DNA of 64,000 nucleotides from Allolobophora icterica (taxonomy: Eukaryota; Annelida; Clitellata; Crassiclitellata; Lumbricidae), in assembly GCA_963556255.1 (NCBI GenBank), contig OY744615.1, positions 13,879,531 through 13,943,530 of the forward strand. The letters are read 5' to 3'. Positions 33,143 to 44,979 of the stretch are shown piece by piece (position 1 is the stretch's first letter; each line of letters starts with the position of its first letter). Under the pieces are notes generated by a model. The model worked only from the letters and a program-made list of their open reading frames with translations. It searched no databases and was not told the origin of the DNA. Made by a program: the position numbers and the translations under genes.

Positions 33143-35790
33143 ACTGTCGAGAATGTAACCCATTTGGAGAAAAATAGTCAGTTAACGAGTTAAGTGTTTA
33201 AGTCGTTAGACTTTACATATGCTCTTACCTGGCATTTCATATAATTAGAAGAAATCAAGCAGAATGTGTTTTAATAAAGATTATTAAACTGAAATATGTC
33301 TTCGATATTTGCATGTTTTACTTATGGTTAGCATATCAAGTTTAGGACTTACATGTTGAAAAGCAAAAATGGAAAGAGAGTTTGAATAGGAAGCGTAATA
33401 CTTTGCACAGTCAGAATGATTTGGATGTTCGAACGTTAAAACCACAACTTTCATATTCCCAGTGTGTATAGATGGTGATTTGTATAACTAAGTTACAACT
33501 CTGATGAGGAAACATCGCAGCATTTGTAGGTTTCTTTATCAAAATTCTGAATTTTCAATTCCTACGAGACTTGGAATACAAACTTGTACGCTACAATTAC
33601 AACTTTTTAATTATCAAGACTGTGCGCTGACGACTTTAAAGTTTCCAAACACGCATGGAATGAGAGTTTAAGCTTGCAAATTTTAGTTTGTAAGACTGTT
33701 GAGAGCGAGAGCGAGAGAGCGAGAGCGAGAGAGGAAGAGGAAGAGGGAGAGAAGAAGGGCGAGAGAGATAGAGAGAGGAAGAGCGCGAAAGAGAGGAAGA
33801 GAGGAAGAGCGCGCGAGAGAGAGGAAGAGGGTGAGAGATGAGGTTTTAGGGTAAAAGGCTTATTTTCTATGATAGTTTGTTCACTAAAACGTCAACTTTT
33901 AAGTTCGACATACACCTGCGACGATAGTTTGAGTGCTAAACTTATAATTTATACTTTGCAAAGACTGTGATTGCGATGGGTTTTACAGTGGGTTTTACCA
34001 CAGTGGACAACTTTAAGACTATAAGGTGGGTGAAACGAAGGTTTTTAGTTTGAGAAGCTCCTTAACATGATAACATTTTCTTTCGATAGATGAGTGAGGC
34101 GAATGTTCTCAGCATAAAGCTGTTGCACGGTCTGGTGAGGCAGTTAGAGTGGAGGTCCATATTGTAAAAATTACACATTTTAGACTGGATAGGTGCTGCT
34201 AAGATTAAGTCTTTCCACACTGTACAGCCAAATGTGCTAATTTCCACACCAACATACCAAACTTTTAGTCTGCGAAGACGCAGGACTTGTGAGCATACAG
34301 GCTAAATGACAAGTTTTTGGTACAAAGATACAGGTGTTGAAGGTTTGTGTAGCAAGCTAACGTCTTTCACGTTTGCATATATTCAATTGGATTGAGAGTT
34401 TACTTATAAAACTTAGGACTTGCAAGTTGCATGGAGGATTTCTACAGTAAAATATCGACTTTTATCATGTGAAGCCGCAAGATGTAGAGCTAAACTGAGC
34501 CCGTTTATGTTACAAAGATGTGCAAGACATTGCAAAGTGTCATCTCTTACGAGGTAAAGTCTACTGAGAAGAGAGCAAACACACAATTTTTGGAATGCAG
34601 AGACGCCTACGAGGTGAGAAACTTAGGTCTTTTAGGAGAGCTGACATGAAGGTTTGCAGAGTAAATGTGAGCTTTTGAGTTCCACGAGCGCTGACCAGGA
34701 CGGTTTCTATACTAAAATTTACAACTTTCTTCGTTTCAATGAAAGATTTGCACGCTGATTTGCGTGTTTTAGCTGATCAACTTGGTGAAATATTAGCATG
34801 GAAAGGTTTAGGTATCGAGACATATGGCCGGACCGGGTGCATTTTACAACATTTTACATACACATGTCCAGTTAGCAAACTCTTTCACAAATTTTGAGCT
34901 AAAATATCAAAACTTATGAAAAAGAATGTACAATTCTATGCGTCGGGATGAGCTTTTTAAGGTTTGAACGCTTGAAAGTAAAGCTAATTGGCAAGCTGAG
35001 CTCGCATTCGCACGGTTTTGGATATGTCGTGGAATAAGAGAATTTGTGGAAACTTTAAGTTTTAGGTGAAATTTAGTTGAAATTGTACATCTTTTGATGA
35101 TGGAACTGAAGCAGATGAGAGTTCTAACGGATAAAGTATGAGACAGGTGATTGCAACTTGTGTGAACAGAGTGATTTCCTTGGGGGTGCAGGTTGCATTT
35201 TCAGAGAATTCTGAGGTTGTCTCATTATTTCTAGCTGAAGTTTATTCCTAGAGGTGATTTGTACGAAAAAAGGTGTGCAGCAATTGAAGTACACTTGTAA
35301 ACATTTAACATGTCTTGTGCAGTTTGGCTGATAGTTCTAGCAAAGCGTTGGAGCTGCAATTTGATAGAAAACGAGAGGTTTCGCCTGAGAGGAGAGATCT
35401 TCTATAGACCTGCAACTTTGCATATTTTCATTCTCAGGAGTTTTTCAATTGCATGCAAAATAACTAAATACTCAAAGACACGTGTTGTAGGTTAAAAGCT
35501 GATTTATTTAAGTAATACAACTTCTATGTCGAGTCACCAAAGTTTCTCGCACAACATATGGAAATCTATGCTCGACGCCTCATCCACACACGCTCAGTTT
35601 GTTAAAGTCAGCATTTTCGCATAAACGACATTATCAAAGGTTTCAATGGTACAAGTCCATTTTAAACAATTAAACTTGTCAACATTCCAAATTCGTGCGA
35701 AACTGGATCCAACATTGTCAAAAGTTGTAGAAATGTACACTTAAAGGTAAAAGACAAAGTTTTCATTCATCAGCATAGTTGTGCTATAAC
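33143..35790. repeat. Left-arm non-coding tract with degenerate repeats and GA-rich stretch
   Basis: Similar phrases recur every 60-100 bases between about 33400 and 35200, such as GTTTGnnnnCTAAAnTTnnAACTTT followed by AAGnnTGnGC. This suggests an old tandem array. A purine tract (GAGAGC/GGAAGA) spans 33700-33840. Short frames (34062-34247, 35310-35495) lack any family signature. The whole tract is mirrored in the right arm. Confidence 0.45.
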
Positions 35791-35975
35791 TAATTAAAAA
35801 CGAACAATATTCTTAGCACTGCGCGATCATTTCTGACTCTCTTCTTGTCTTTGAACATCGGTTTAAACATGCGATTACTACCACCGCCACCGCCGCCGCC
35901 GCCGCCACCCAAGCCGCCACCGCCACCGCCACCGCCGGCACCGCCGGCGCCGTAGTCGTCATCGACATCAAACAC
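35790..35975 (-). CDS. Glycine-rich ORF at arm/spacer junction (uncertain)
   Basis: A 61-residue frame has an acidic start (DVDDDYGAGG), a poly-Gly stretch from a (GGC/GGT)n repeat and a basic tail (MFKPMFKDKKRVRND). It lacks an ATG start and crosses the arm boundary at 35961. An equivalent frame with a different N-terminus reads on the plus strand at about 37565-37744. It could be an exon or only a repeat translation. Confidence 0.25.
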   Translation of the reverse strand: MFDVDDDYGAGGAGGGGGGGGLGGGGGGGGGGSNRMFKPMFKDKKRVRNDRAVLRILFVFN

Positions 35976-36054
35976 ATTTTTCCGATAGTTGTAATTTAGG
36001 AGTTAATGAAGAATTTTAAACAATATAAATTCTCACATTCCCAAGAATTCTGTC

Positions 36055-36441
36055 TCAACACAGAGGACAATAGTCAATAGCATCTGCACAGGGCTCACAA
36101 CAAACTATATGGCAACACGGTAGATTCAGCGTTTGTACTTGGGTAGAATTGCAGCGTTTGCATATCAATGAGGTTTTCAACTTTTCATTCTCGGTCTTAA
36201 GATAAGAATGAGAGGTGTCAGGCTTTAGAATATGATCCTCACGTCCATCGTTTCTATCAAATCCTTCACCTTCTGACGTCACAGATTCACAACTGCCTGG
36301 AAGGTTGTTTTGCATCCAAGTGGTGTCTTGATTTTCAACCTTAAAACATATTCTCGATATACTTTTAAGTAAACTAGAGAGTTGACTAATTGTACAAGAC
36401 TGCCAAATGGACCTGCGTCTCACGGCTTTTAACGAATTCAA
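36055..36441 (-). CDS. RING-finger protein in the palindrome spacer
   Basis: The frame ends TGA immediately after the last zinc ligand. The C-terminus is a RING domain: CKRC, then CCHIVCCEPC and CPLC, preceded by an amphipathic LKTENEKLKTSLI segment. This arrangement, a short coiled coil plus C-terminal C3HC4 RING with an LPCxH core, is common in IAP-type and other large-DNA-virus RING proteins. It would be an E3 ubiquitin ligase by family. The frame start at 36441 is not ATG; the first in-frame Met is near 36313, or an upstream exon exists. It is the only single-copy coding candidate in the element. Confidence 0.6.
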   Translation of the reverse strand: MNSLKAVRRRSIWQSCTISQLSSLLKSISRICFKVENQDTTWMQNNLPGSCESVTSEGEGFDRNDGREDHILKPDTSHSYLKTENEKLKTSLICKRCNSTQVQTLNLPCCHIVCCEPCADAIDYCPLC

Positions 36442-36524
36442 ACTCTTGCTAACTGTTCATCCATTGGTCGGTTAAAATTTTGAAATTTCTTATTGACATC
36501 TACTGATTATTATTGTTGCTGATG

Positions 36525-37545
36525 TACAAAAAATTTTTGAAACTAAAACTTTGTAAAACTTTGAAACTAAAATTTTTTAACCTAAAAATTTGTAAAACTT
36601 TGAAACTAAAAATTTTTTAAACTTTGAAAATAAAATTTGTGAAACTAAAAAATTTTTAAAACTTTGAAACTAAAAATTTTTAAAAACTTTGAAACTAAAA
36701 TTTTTAAAAATAAATTTTTTTAAACTTTGAAACTAAAAATTTTTAAAACTTTGAAACTAAAATTTCTCAAACTAAAACTTTGTAAAACTTTGAAACCAAA
36801 ATTTTTTAAACTAAAATTTTTTAAAACTTTGAAACTAAAATATTTAAAACTAAAAATTTTTAAAACTTTGAAACTAAAATTTCTCAAACTAAAACTTTGT
36901 AAAACTTTGAAACCAAAATTTTTTAAACTAAAAATTTTTAAAACTTTGAAACTAAAATTTCTCAAACTAAAAATTTGTAAAACTTTGAAACTAAAATTTC
37001 TCAAACTAAAAATTTTTTAAACTTTAAAACTTTGAAACTAAAATTTGTGAAACTAAAAATTTTTAAAACTTTGAAACTAAAATTTCTCAAACTAAAAATT
37101 TGTAAAACTTTGAAACTAAAATTTCTCAAACTAAAAATTTTTTAAACTTTAAAACTTTGAAACTAAAATTTGTGAAACTAAAAATTTTTAAAACTTAGAA
37201 ACTAAAATTTCTCAAACTAAAACTTTGTAAAACTTTGAAACCAAAAATTTTTGAAACTAAAAATTTTTAAAACTTTGAAACTAAAATTTCTCAAACTAAA
37301 AATTTGTAAAACTTTGAAACTAAAATTTGTGTAACTAAAAATTTTTAAAACTTTGAAACTAAAATTTTTCAAACTAAAACTTTGTAAAACTTTTCGACTA
37401 AAATTTTTTAAAACTTTGAAACTAAAATTTCTCTAACTAAAAATTTTTAAAACTTTGAAACTAAAATTTCTCAAACTAAAAATTTGTAAAACTAAAATTA
37501 TTTTTGAAACTACAATTTTGGAAACTTGAAATTTTTGGGTTGGAA
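36525..37545. repeat. A-rich spacer satellite, AAACTTTGAAACTAAAATTT
   Basis: About 1 kb consists of AAAACTTTGAAACTAAAATTT units alternating with CTCAAACTAAAAATTTGT variants. Long Lys/Leu/Phe-rich frames on both strands are translations of the repeat. The unit resembles the degenerate phrase of the arm tracts, hinting at a common origin. Confidence 0.9.
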
Positions 37546-37745
37546 ATTTCAAAATAATCGGTGACGCTGGAGGTGACGACTACGGCGCCGGCGGTGCCGG
37601 CGGTGGCGGTGGCGGTGGCGGCTGGGGTGGCGGCGGCGGCGGCGGTGGCGGTGGTAGTAATCGCATGTTTAAACCGATGTTCAAAGACAAGAAGAGAGTC
37701 AGAAATGATCGCGCAGTGCTAAGAATATTGTTCGTTTTTAATTAG

Positions 37746-40392
37746 TTATAGCACAACTATGCTGATGAATGAAAACTTTGTCTTTTACCTTTAAGTGTAC
37801 ATTTCTACAACTTTTGACAATGTTGGATCCAGTTTCGCACGAATTTGGAATGTTGACAAGTTTAATTGTTTAAAATGGACTTGTACCATTGAAACCTTTG
37901 ATAATGTCGTTTATGCGAAAATGCTGACTTTAACAAACTGAGCGTGTGTGGATGAGGCGTCGAGCATAGATTTCCATATGTTGTGCGAGAAACTTTGGTG
38001 ACTCGACATAGAAGTTGTATTACTTAAATAAATCAGCTTTTAACCTACAACACGTGTCTTTGAGTATTTAGTTATTTTGCATGCAATTGAAAAACTCCTG
38101 AGAATGAAAATATGCAAAGTTGCAGGTCTATAGAAGATCTCTCCTCTCAGGCGAAACCTCTCGTTTTCTATCAAATTGCAGCTCCAACGCTTTGCTAGAA
38201 CTATCAGCCAAACTGCACAAGACATGTTAAATGTTTACAAGTGTACTTCAATTGCTGCACACCTTTTTTCGTACAAATCACCTCTAGGAATAAACTTCAG
38301 CTAGAAATAATGAGACAACCTCAGAATTCTCTGAAAATGCAACCTGCACCCCCAAGGAAATCACTCTGTTCACACAAGTTGCAATCACCTGTCTCATACT
38401 TTATCCGTTAGAACTCTCATCTGCTTCAGTTCCATCATCAAAAGATGTACAATTTCAACTAAATTTCACCTAAAACTTAAAGTTTCCACAAATTCTCTTA
38501 TTCCACGACATATCCAAAACCGTGCGAATGCGAGCTCAGCTTGCCAATTAGCTTTACTTTCAAGCGTTCAAACCTTAAAAAGCTCATCCCGACGCATAGA
38601 ATTGTACATTCTTTTTCATAAGTTTTGATATTTTAGCTCAAAATTTGTGAAAGAGTTTGCTAACTGGACATGTGTATGTAAAATGTTGTAAAATGCACCC
38701 GGTCCGGCCATATGTCTCGATACCTAAACCTTTCCATGCTAATATTTCACCAAGTTGATCAGCTAAAACACGCAAATCAGCGTGCAAATCTTTCATTGAA
38801 ACGAAGAAAGTTGTAAATTTTAGTATAGAAACCGTCCTGGTCAGCGCTCGTGGAACTCAAAAGCTCACATTTACTCTGCAAACCTTCATGTCAGCTCTCC
38901 TAAAAGACCTAAGTTTCTCACCTCGTAGGCGTCTCTGCATTCCAAAAATTGTGTGTTTGCTCTCTTCTCAGTAGACTTTACCTCGTAAGAGATGACACTT
39001 TGCAATGTCTTGCACATCTTTGTAACATAAACGGGCTCAGTTTAGCTCTACATCTTGCGGCTTCACATGATAAAAGTCGATATTTTACTGTAGAAATCCT
39101 CCATGCAACTTGCAAGTCCTAAGTTTTATAAGTAAACTCTCAATCCAATTGAATATATGCAAACGTGAAAGACGTTAGCTTGCTACACAAACCTTCAACA
39201 CCTGTATCTTTGTACCAAAAACTTGTCATTTAGCCTGTATGCTCACAAGTCCTGCGTCTTCGCAGACTAAAAGTTTGGTATGTTGGTGTGGAAATTAGCA
39301 CATTTGGCTGTACAGTGTGGAAAGACTTAATCTTAGCAGCACCTATCCAGTCTAAAATGTGTAATTTTTACAATATGGACCTCCACTCTAACTGCCTCAC
39401 CAGACCGTGCAACAGCTTTATGCTGAGAACATTCGCCTCACTCATCTATCGAAAGAAAATGTTATCATGTTAAGGAGCTTCTCAAACTAAAAACCTTCGT
39501 TTCACCCACCTTATAGTCTTAAAGTTGTCCACTGTGGTAAAACCCACTGTAAAACCCATCGCAATCACAGTCTTTGCAAAGTATAAATTATAAGTTTAGC
39601 ACTCAAACTATCGTCGCAGGTGTATGTCGAACTTAAAAGTTGACGTTTTAGTGAACAAACTATCATAGAAAATAAGCCTTTTACCCTAAAACCTCATCTC
39701 TCACCCTCTTCCTCTCTCTCGCGCGCTCTTCCTCTCTTCCTCTCTTTCGCGCTCTTCCTCTCTCTATCTCTCTCGCCCTTCTTCTCTCCCTCTTCCTCTT
39801 CCTCTCTCGCTCTCGCTCTCTCGCTCTCGCTCTCAACAGTCTTACAAACTAAAATTTGCAAGCTTAAACTCTCATTCCATGCGTGTTTGGAAACTTTAAA
39901 GTCGTCAGCGCACAGTCTTGATAATTAAAAAGTTGTAATTGTAGCGTACAAGTTTGTATTCCAAGTCTCGTAGGAATTGAAAATTCAGAATTTTGATAAA
40001 GAAACCTACAAATGCTGCGATGTTTCCTCATCAGAGTTGTAACTTAGTTATACAAATCACCATCTATACACACTGGGAATATGAAAGTTGTGGTTTTAAC
40101 GTTCGAACATCCAAATCATTCTGACTGTGCAAAGTATTACGCTTCCTATTCAAACTCTCTTTCCATTTTTGCTTTTCAACATGTAAGTCCTAAACTTGAT
40201 ATGCTAACCATAAGTAAAACATGCAAATATCGAAGACATATTTCAGTTTAATAATCTTTATTAAAACACATTCTGCTTGATTTCTTCTAATTATATGAAA
40301 TGCCAGGTAAGAGCATATGTAAAGTCTAACGTCTTAAACACTTAACTCGTTAACTGACTATTTTTCTCCAAATGGGTTACATTCTCGACAGT
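37746..40392. repeat. Right-arm mirror of the non-coding tract
   Basis: This is the inverse copy of about 33143-35790, including the pyrimidine-rich counterpart (39690-39835) of the left purine tract and the same short frames. Confidence 0.6.
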
Positions 40393-41154
40393 TCAAAAAA
40401 AACCCATCTGGTTTGCATGGTCCTCGCTGTCGTAGCACGGTGTGGCGACTTTGAGCTCTGGTAATTGTTCATGCAGCCTGAAAATCTTTGTCATCAGCGT
40501 TGCCCATTCGTCCAAACGCAAAGCGATTCCACTGCGAGTTGGTCGCTCCTTTTTGGTGTTCAAGGGTTGGAAGTATCGCCGAATGTTTACACACTTTATA
40601 CCCTTGGAAATAGTAACATAATATCTACCACCTATATGTTGGAAATATTCCACAGGCTGATTCGCTTTTAGCAACTCTACGCTTCTGTCAATATCATCTA
40701 GATGCCTTAGGAAAGTTGCCCATCGCGGTTTGGTGAAGCAGACTCCCTTTCTTGTAGGGTATAGCTTGCCATGTCCCGTCTCGTATTCTCTTACATGTAT
40801 CATCAGATTCTCGTTGTACATGCCCGCAGTCAGATAACGATTGTTTCCAATGGACTCATTAAACAGATCTGGATTTGCTCGAGTCTTTTTAACCATCTCT
40901 TGCTTTGCATCGTCCACTTCTTCATTTCCACGCTTCAATCCTACCTACAAATACATTTACAGAACTCTGCTATAGTTTATGTGCATGTAAATCAGCATTT
41001 CACATGTGTGTGCATGCGTGCGTGTGTGAAAACTTCATACTAAATGGTCTAATATCGATGTTGTAGTTTGATTGTAATGCATGTGTTGAACTGAAAAAAC
41101 AAATTATTCACATATACTCACAGTCATTGTAGATGATGCAGATCTTGAAAACAT
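40393..41154 (-). CDS. Double PC4/Sub1-like ssDNA-binding protein, right copy
   Basis: This is the mirror of the left gene: exon 1 at 41122-41154 and exon 2 at 40393-40944 (paired positions sum to 73535 across this stretch). Splice sites, TATA box and frame are conserved. The only coding difference I found is near the C-terminus, where the residue after the last Met is Gly instead of Val. Both copies are intact, which suggests gene conversion between arms or recent formation of the palindrome. Confidence 0.7.
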
Positions 41155-41825
41155 GTTCTCAGCGATATTAACGACGAGTTCTGCTTGAGATAAACGTCTC
41201 TTTTCGTCTCCAGCGTCGATTTCCGAGTGAAGTATATTGCCGTACACATGTACATAAACTTTTATAAGATGATACACAATGAAGATCGGACCCAAGCTGT
41301 GCTCATTGTCTGGTCATATGTTCTCATTGGATAGTTCAAAATTTGCCCCAGCTCCTTTAAATATTTATATTGTAAGCACAACAGGTGCACATGCATTTGC
41401 CCATATATAAATTTATATATTATGCATTTGTATTAAAGCGTCCTGTCATTGCCAAGCCGTCTCACAGCCTTCATATGAATAGGTCCTATGAATATGCCTG
41501 TGTATTGTGTTAAAATATCGAGTCATCGTGATGTGAGATTTACAGGTATAAGCCTGTGTGTAAATGCATTGTCATTGGGTATAGAGCATGTAGGGTCTTT
41601 TGACTGACCAGTTGTATAGAATTATAGACTGCGCACACTCATCCGACACGAGCTAGGTTTGAATAGTTCAAAATATTTCAGAAGTTGTCTGTGAACCTAA
41701 TGCAAAGTCTGTTAGCGCCTTCGTTTTCTCAGGCTTGGCATATTAGGGTTGGTCTATCTCAACATCATAGTCGTCATATGTCAGTTGATTGGGCGTTGAA
41801 CAGAAGTTTGGATTCAAATTTTCTG

Positions 41826-41897
41826 CCCTGGTGGGATTTGAACCGCGGACCTCTGGGTTGATAGTCCAACACGCTAACCACTAGGCTATGGAGCATG
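41826..41897 (-). other. tRNA-like sequence in right arm
   Basis: This is the mirror copy of 31638-31709, with the same box A and box B words on the minus strand. Confidence 0.5.
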
Positions 41898-42287
41898 TTA
41901 AAATAAATAAAATATTTAAAAATGCGTCAAGAAATATGTTTATTCATCATTTGAAATATGTTGTGTCAATAAGATAATTAAAATACCTCGTGTAAGAGTA
42001 CAACTTTTAATATATCTTAGATTATAACAATATATTTAAAATATCTACCAAATAGGCTAAACCAATACCATATTCAAATAAACCTCGCTGTGCTAGGGCG
42101 CTATACAAATTGGTGAAGTTCAAAATGATTTAAGTGTAGGCTCTCCTTAAAATTGATGCAAGAAATACGTTTATTCAACATCTGAAATGTTTCAATGACA
42201 TAATTAAATCGTGTAAGAGTACAAATTAGGGTTCAAATCTAATTAAAATATATTAAATGTAATTATTTTCAAACTGACAATCTCTCT

Positions 42288-42376
42288 AGAGGAATTTCGC
42301 TCAAAGTCGGAGTCTGTCCGGAGAGATTTCGCTCAAAGTCGGAGTCTGTTATACGCGATTTCGCTCAAAGTCGGTA
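42288..42376. repeat. 32-bp subterminal tandem repeats, right arm (three units)
   Basis: Three copies of ATTTCGCTCAAAGTCGG, against six at the left end. The 96-bp difference accounts for nearly all of the difference in arm length. Confidence 0.9.
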
Positions 42377-42389
42377 TACGTTAACTACT

Positions 42390-43000
42390 GCTGAGGCTGC
42401 TTTGAATCTTGCTTGGTGGTAAGCGTCGACCAGAGAGGCGTCCAATGAGTCCACCACTCTCTTCACGAGAGGACCATCCCAATACGATTGTCTGTATGCT
42501 GCGTAATTATCTGAATGTATGATTTGACTTTCGGCGTTCCATCGCTGTAACAACGTTTCAACGCGCGCGTCGGTGATGGATTGGTCGTAACCTAACATGG
42601 AAGACTGAAGGACGTGGGTGCCTGCAGCGGAAGCCAAGAAGGCAGGAAGCGCAAGCGAAGCGACCCGACGTATGCCCAGTCCTCCCGTCTTGACCGGTAA
42701 GGACGCTTGAAGCCATTGCATATCGGTAAGGTTAAGGTTGAGGATTGAGCACAAACCTTCCCTCTGTATTTCGTCATATTTGTCTAGTAGAGCATGTCCG
42801 CTGCAGGGGTGGGATCTTAGGGTGTGTAATAGCTTTTGTGAACACAGTGAGCTTCTGAGGAGGACTAAGGCATCATGTTTTGCAATATTTTCCAGTCTTG
42901 AAAGCGCCAGCGTCAGTTCCGAGCAGCGAAACTCCAGGCTTGCAGTTAGGGCCTCCTCGGACGACAGCGGTGCGCCAAGCAAACAGGCCGCTTCCGGTGC
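42390..43000 (-). pseudogene. LINE ORF2, upstream half of a split copy
   Basis: Minus-strand frame with LINE RT-thumb/linker features: LTLALSRLENIAKHDALVLLR, LLHTLRSHPCSGHALLDKYD, WLQASLPVKTGGLGIRRVAS and FLASAAGTH. It is read up to FKAASA, where the 11.3-kb element begins. It continues in register at 31046 downward after allowing for the 6-bp duplication. The 5' side stops at an (ATT)n array at 43004. Confidence 0.8.
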
Positions 43001-43002
43001 GA

Positions 43003-43075
<73 letters not shown>

Positions 43076-43189
43076 ATTATTATTTATTTTTCTTATGCCC
43101 CGAGGTATACAGGATCCCTCAGAATATTAACTAAAATGGAAAATAAAGTGTCCGGAATGGCCCTACTATTATAGTATTATTATTATTAT

Positions 43190-43251
<62 letters not shown>

Positions 43252-43275
43252 CATTATTACTATTACTGTTACTAT
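43001..43275. repeat. (ATT)n microsatellites
   Basis: Two arrays lie at about 43004-43083 and 43170-43262, separated by about 90 bp of ordinary sequence. Confidence 0.95.
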
Positions 43276-43279
43276 TATT

Positions 43280-43360
43280 AGGGCTGTTCAACGATTAAAA
43301 TTTTTAATCGCGAATAATCTTGCGATTAAAAAAAATAATCGCCTTTAATCTTGTAACAAC
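43280..43360. repeat. hAT-like terminus fragment
   Basis: AGGGCTGTTCAACGATTAAAA with following TTTTTAATCGCG and AATCGCC words resembles the terminus of a widespread hAT/MITE family. No partner end or target duplication was found. Confidence 0.4.
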
Positions 43361-43560
43361 ATCAACATTTCCTAAAGTAGGTAAGCATATAAGGTTCAGC
43401 TTGAGGAATAATAATTGGGGGGGGCTATGATTGTCTTTCAATGATATCTTTAGTGTAGCGACATTTTGGTCATAATATATGTTTAATTAAGCATTCTGTC
43501 ATTTCAGGAAGTGATTCGGTTGAGTTAAGAAGTTCTCAGTTCAAAATTCCAAACCTCAAG

Positions 43561-43728
43561 ATGAGTGATATTTGGATCAGAAAGATGAGAAAGTTCTTCC
43601 GTAGAGTAGACTTCGACAAAGATGGCGTGATACATCGGAACGATTTTGAACGTATGCCAGAAGGATTCGGTGATCGGGAAAACTTTGATTCAGTGCAAAA
43701 GGAGAAAGACCGACAGCATTTCAGTGAG
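43561..43728 (+). CDS. EF-hand (sarcoplasmic Ca-binding-like) protein, first coding exon
   Basis: ATG at 43561 opens 56 codons ending at a donor GAG|GTAAAT (43729). The exon is preceded by a plausible acceptor ATTTCAG|GAAGTG at 43507. The peptide MSDIWIRKMRKFFRRVDFD matches the start of sarcoplasmic calcium-binding proteins. DFDKDGVIHRND is a complete 12-residue EF-hand loop with Asp at positions 1, 3, 5 and 12. Later exons were not found in the window. The hAT at 44050, the LINE at 44980 and the Polinton at 46320 follow, so the gene may be long or interrupted. Confidence 0.65.
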
Positions 43729-44049
43729 GTAAATAATTTTACTATAGTAGACCTACTGTTTGCAACTTATCTATGAAATTCTTTAAATGTTTAATAAAAT
43801 TTGTTTCTTATTGTGCGGTTGAGTACATGATTAGGTGCAAAAATTTAAGCAGTTTTACAATTTTCAAACAATTATAGGTCTATTTTTGCTTCTATACAAA
43901 TATTGGCGTTTGCCGTATGTTCTCAGTAGGCTCCCAATTCCTTAATTTTGTTTTTTCTCTCTTTTCTCTCTCTGACAATTTATTTCTTTTCAAGTCCTCT
44001 TCTCTGAAGTATCAGTCTGAATGTCAATAAAAAAATTTCGTCTTCGGAT

Positions 44050-44835
44050 CATAGTTGTTAAAAACGATAGAAACTAAATTAAAAAACTGAAAAACCTCGG
44101 TTTTTGCACAAAAATAAAAAAACGGGAAAAAAACGAGAAAAAACGACAAAAGAAAATAATTTGACTTTCTCACATCTTGTAGGCCCTACTGCAATTTAAA
44201 ATTAAAAACCTTGTTTACAGAATTTAATCAGCAAATAACACAACGTTACCGGTATTAGTAAACACTAAGTAACATCAATCTACAACAATTATTTTATTTC
44301 TTATAAGTTTGGTTTAATAAGAAATTGAGAAATTATAAATATTGAAATCTTTTCAAATTTAAATTGTAAACAGAAACTAACCCAATTAAAAACAAAACTT
44401 TGGAGGTATAGACTATATAGCGTAAACTTTTTCACAGTAAATGCATTTCAGTTTAGCCAATGCTGAGTTTTTGTCTTTCTCGTTTATCAAAGTAACGTGA
44501 ATCCAATCCGCACCGTTTTCTTTTGACATTTTAGATAACTTATAAAAAGTTATTTCTTGTACTGTGCTATTTCATAAAGTATTTACTTCTCAAATGATGA
44601 CGTAAATAGTGAGGTAATTTAGCTGAATCCTTGAAAGTACGGAGACAACGTAAGGGACATCAGACAAAAATTAAACAGAAACTGAAAACATTAACAGACA
44701 GTAAATAAATAACGTTACATAAAAAACGGGGAAAAAACGATACGAAAAATAAAAAACGAAAAAAACGAAGTTTTTTGAAGAAAAAAAAGAAAAAACGAAA
44801 AAAACGGTTTTAAGTTTTTAACATCTAGGCCTATG
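44050..44835. mobile_element. Non-autonomous hAT-like element
   Basis: A perfect 8-bp duplication CTTCGGAT lies at 44042-44049 and 44836-44843. The ends are CATAGTTGTTAAAAAC and GTTTTTAACATCTAGGCCTATG, and the subterminal regions are rich in AAAAAACG words. There is no transposase frame. Confidence 0.8.
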
Positions 44836-44979
44836 CTTCGGATGAAGTGAGACTCTGCATGGATCAAATGATATTAAAGGAACCCGCCCGTCTGAAATGA
44901 GTTTATGAGTCACTGAAGCATAAAGTGTTGATATTAAGCTGCTGATCGACAATTAAAAGTGATACTTGCACATTGCACT

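Larger units (their letters stand above)
31047..42389. mobile_element. 11.3-kb giant palindromic element, Polinton-like termini
   Basis: The boundaries are a perfect 6-bp target duplication GCTGAG (31041-31046 and 42390-42395) inside a LINE frame. Ends read AGTAGTTAACG and CGTTAACTACT. The left arm 31047-35961 (4,915 bp) and right arm 37574-42389 (4,816 bp) are inverse copies. The length difference is explained by three extra 32-bp units at the left end plus 1- and 2-bp indels. Arms differ at scattered sites (for example 31764/41770, the T-run near 31856, and the last sense codons before the stop near 33132/40404). The spacer (35962-37573) holds a RING ORF and an A-rich satellite. No polymerase, integrase or transposase was found, so it is presumably mobilised in trans. 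Confidence 0.85.

Noticed and set aside
36720..37020. Lys/Leu/Phe-rich frames on both strands
   Set aside because: They are the spacer satellite read in phase; there is no amino-acid-level signature.
31047..42389. Palindrome as assembly artefact
   Set aside because: The arms differ by substitutions, small indels and tandem-unit number, and both outer junctions carry the same 6-bp duplication within a LINE frame. Long reads would still be decisive.
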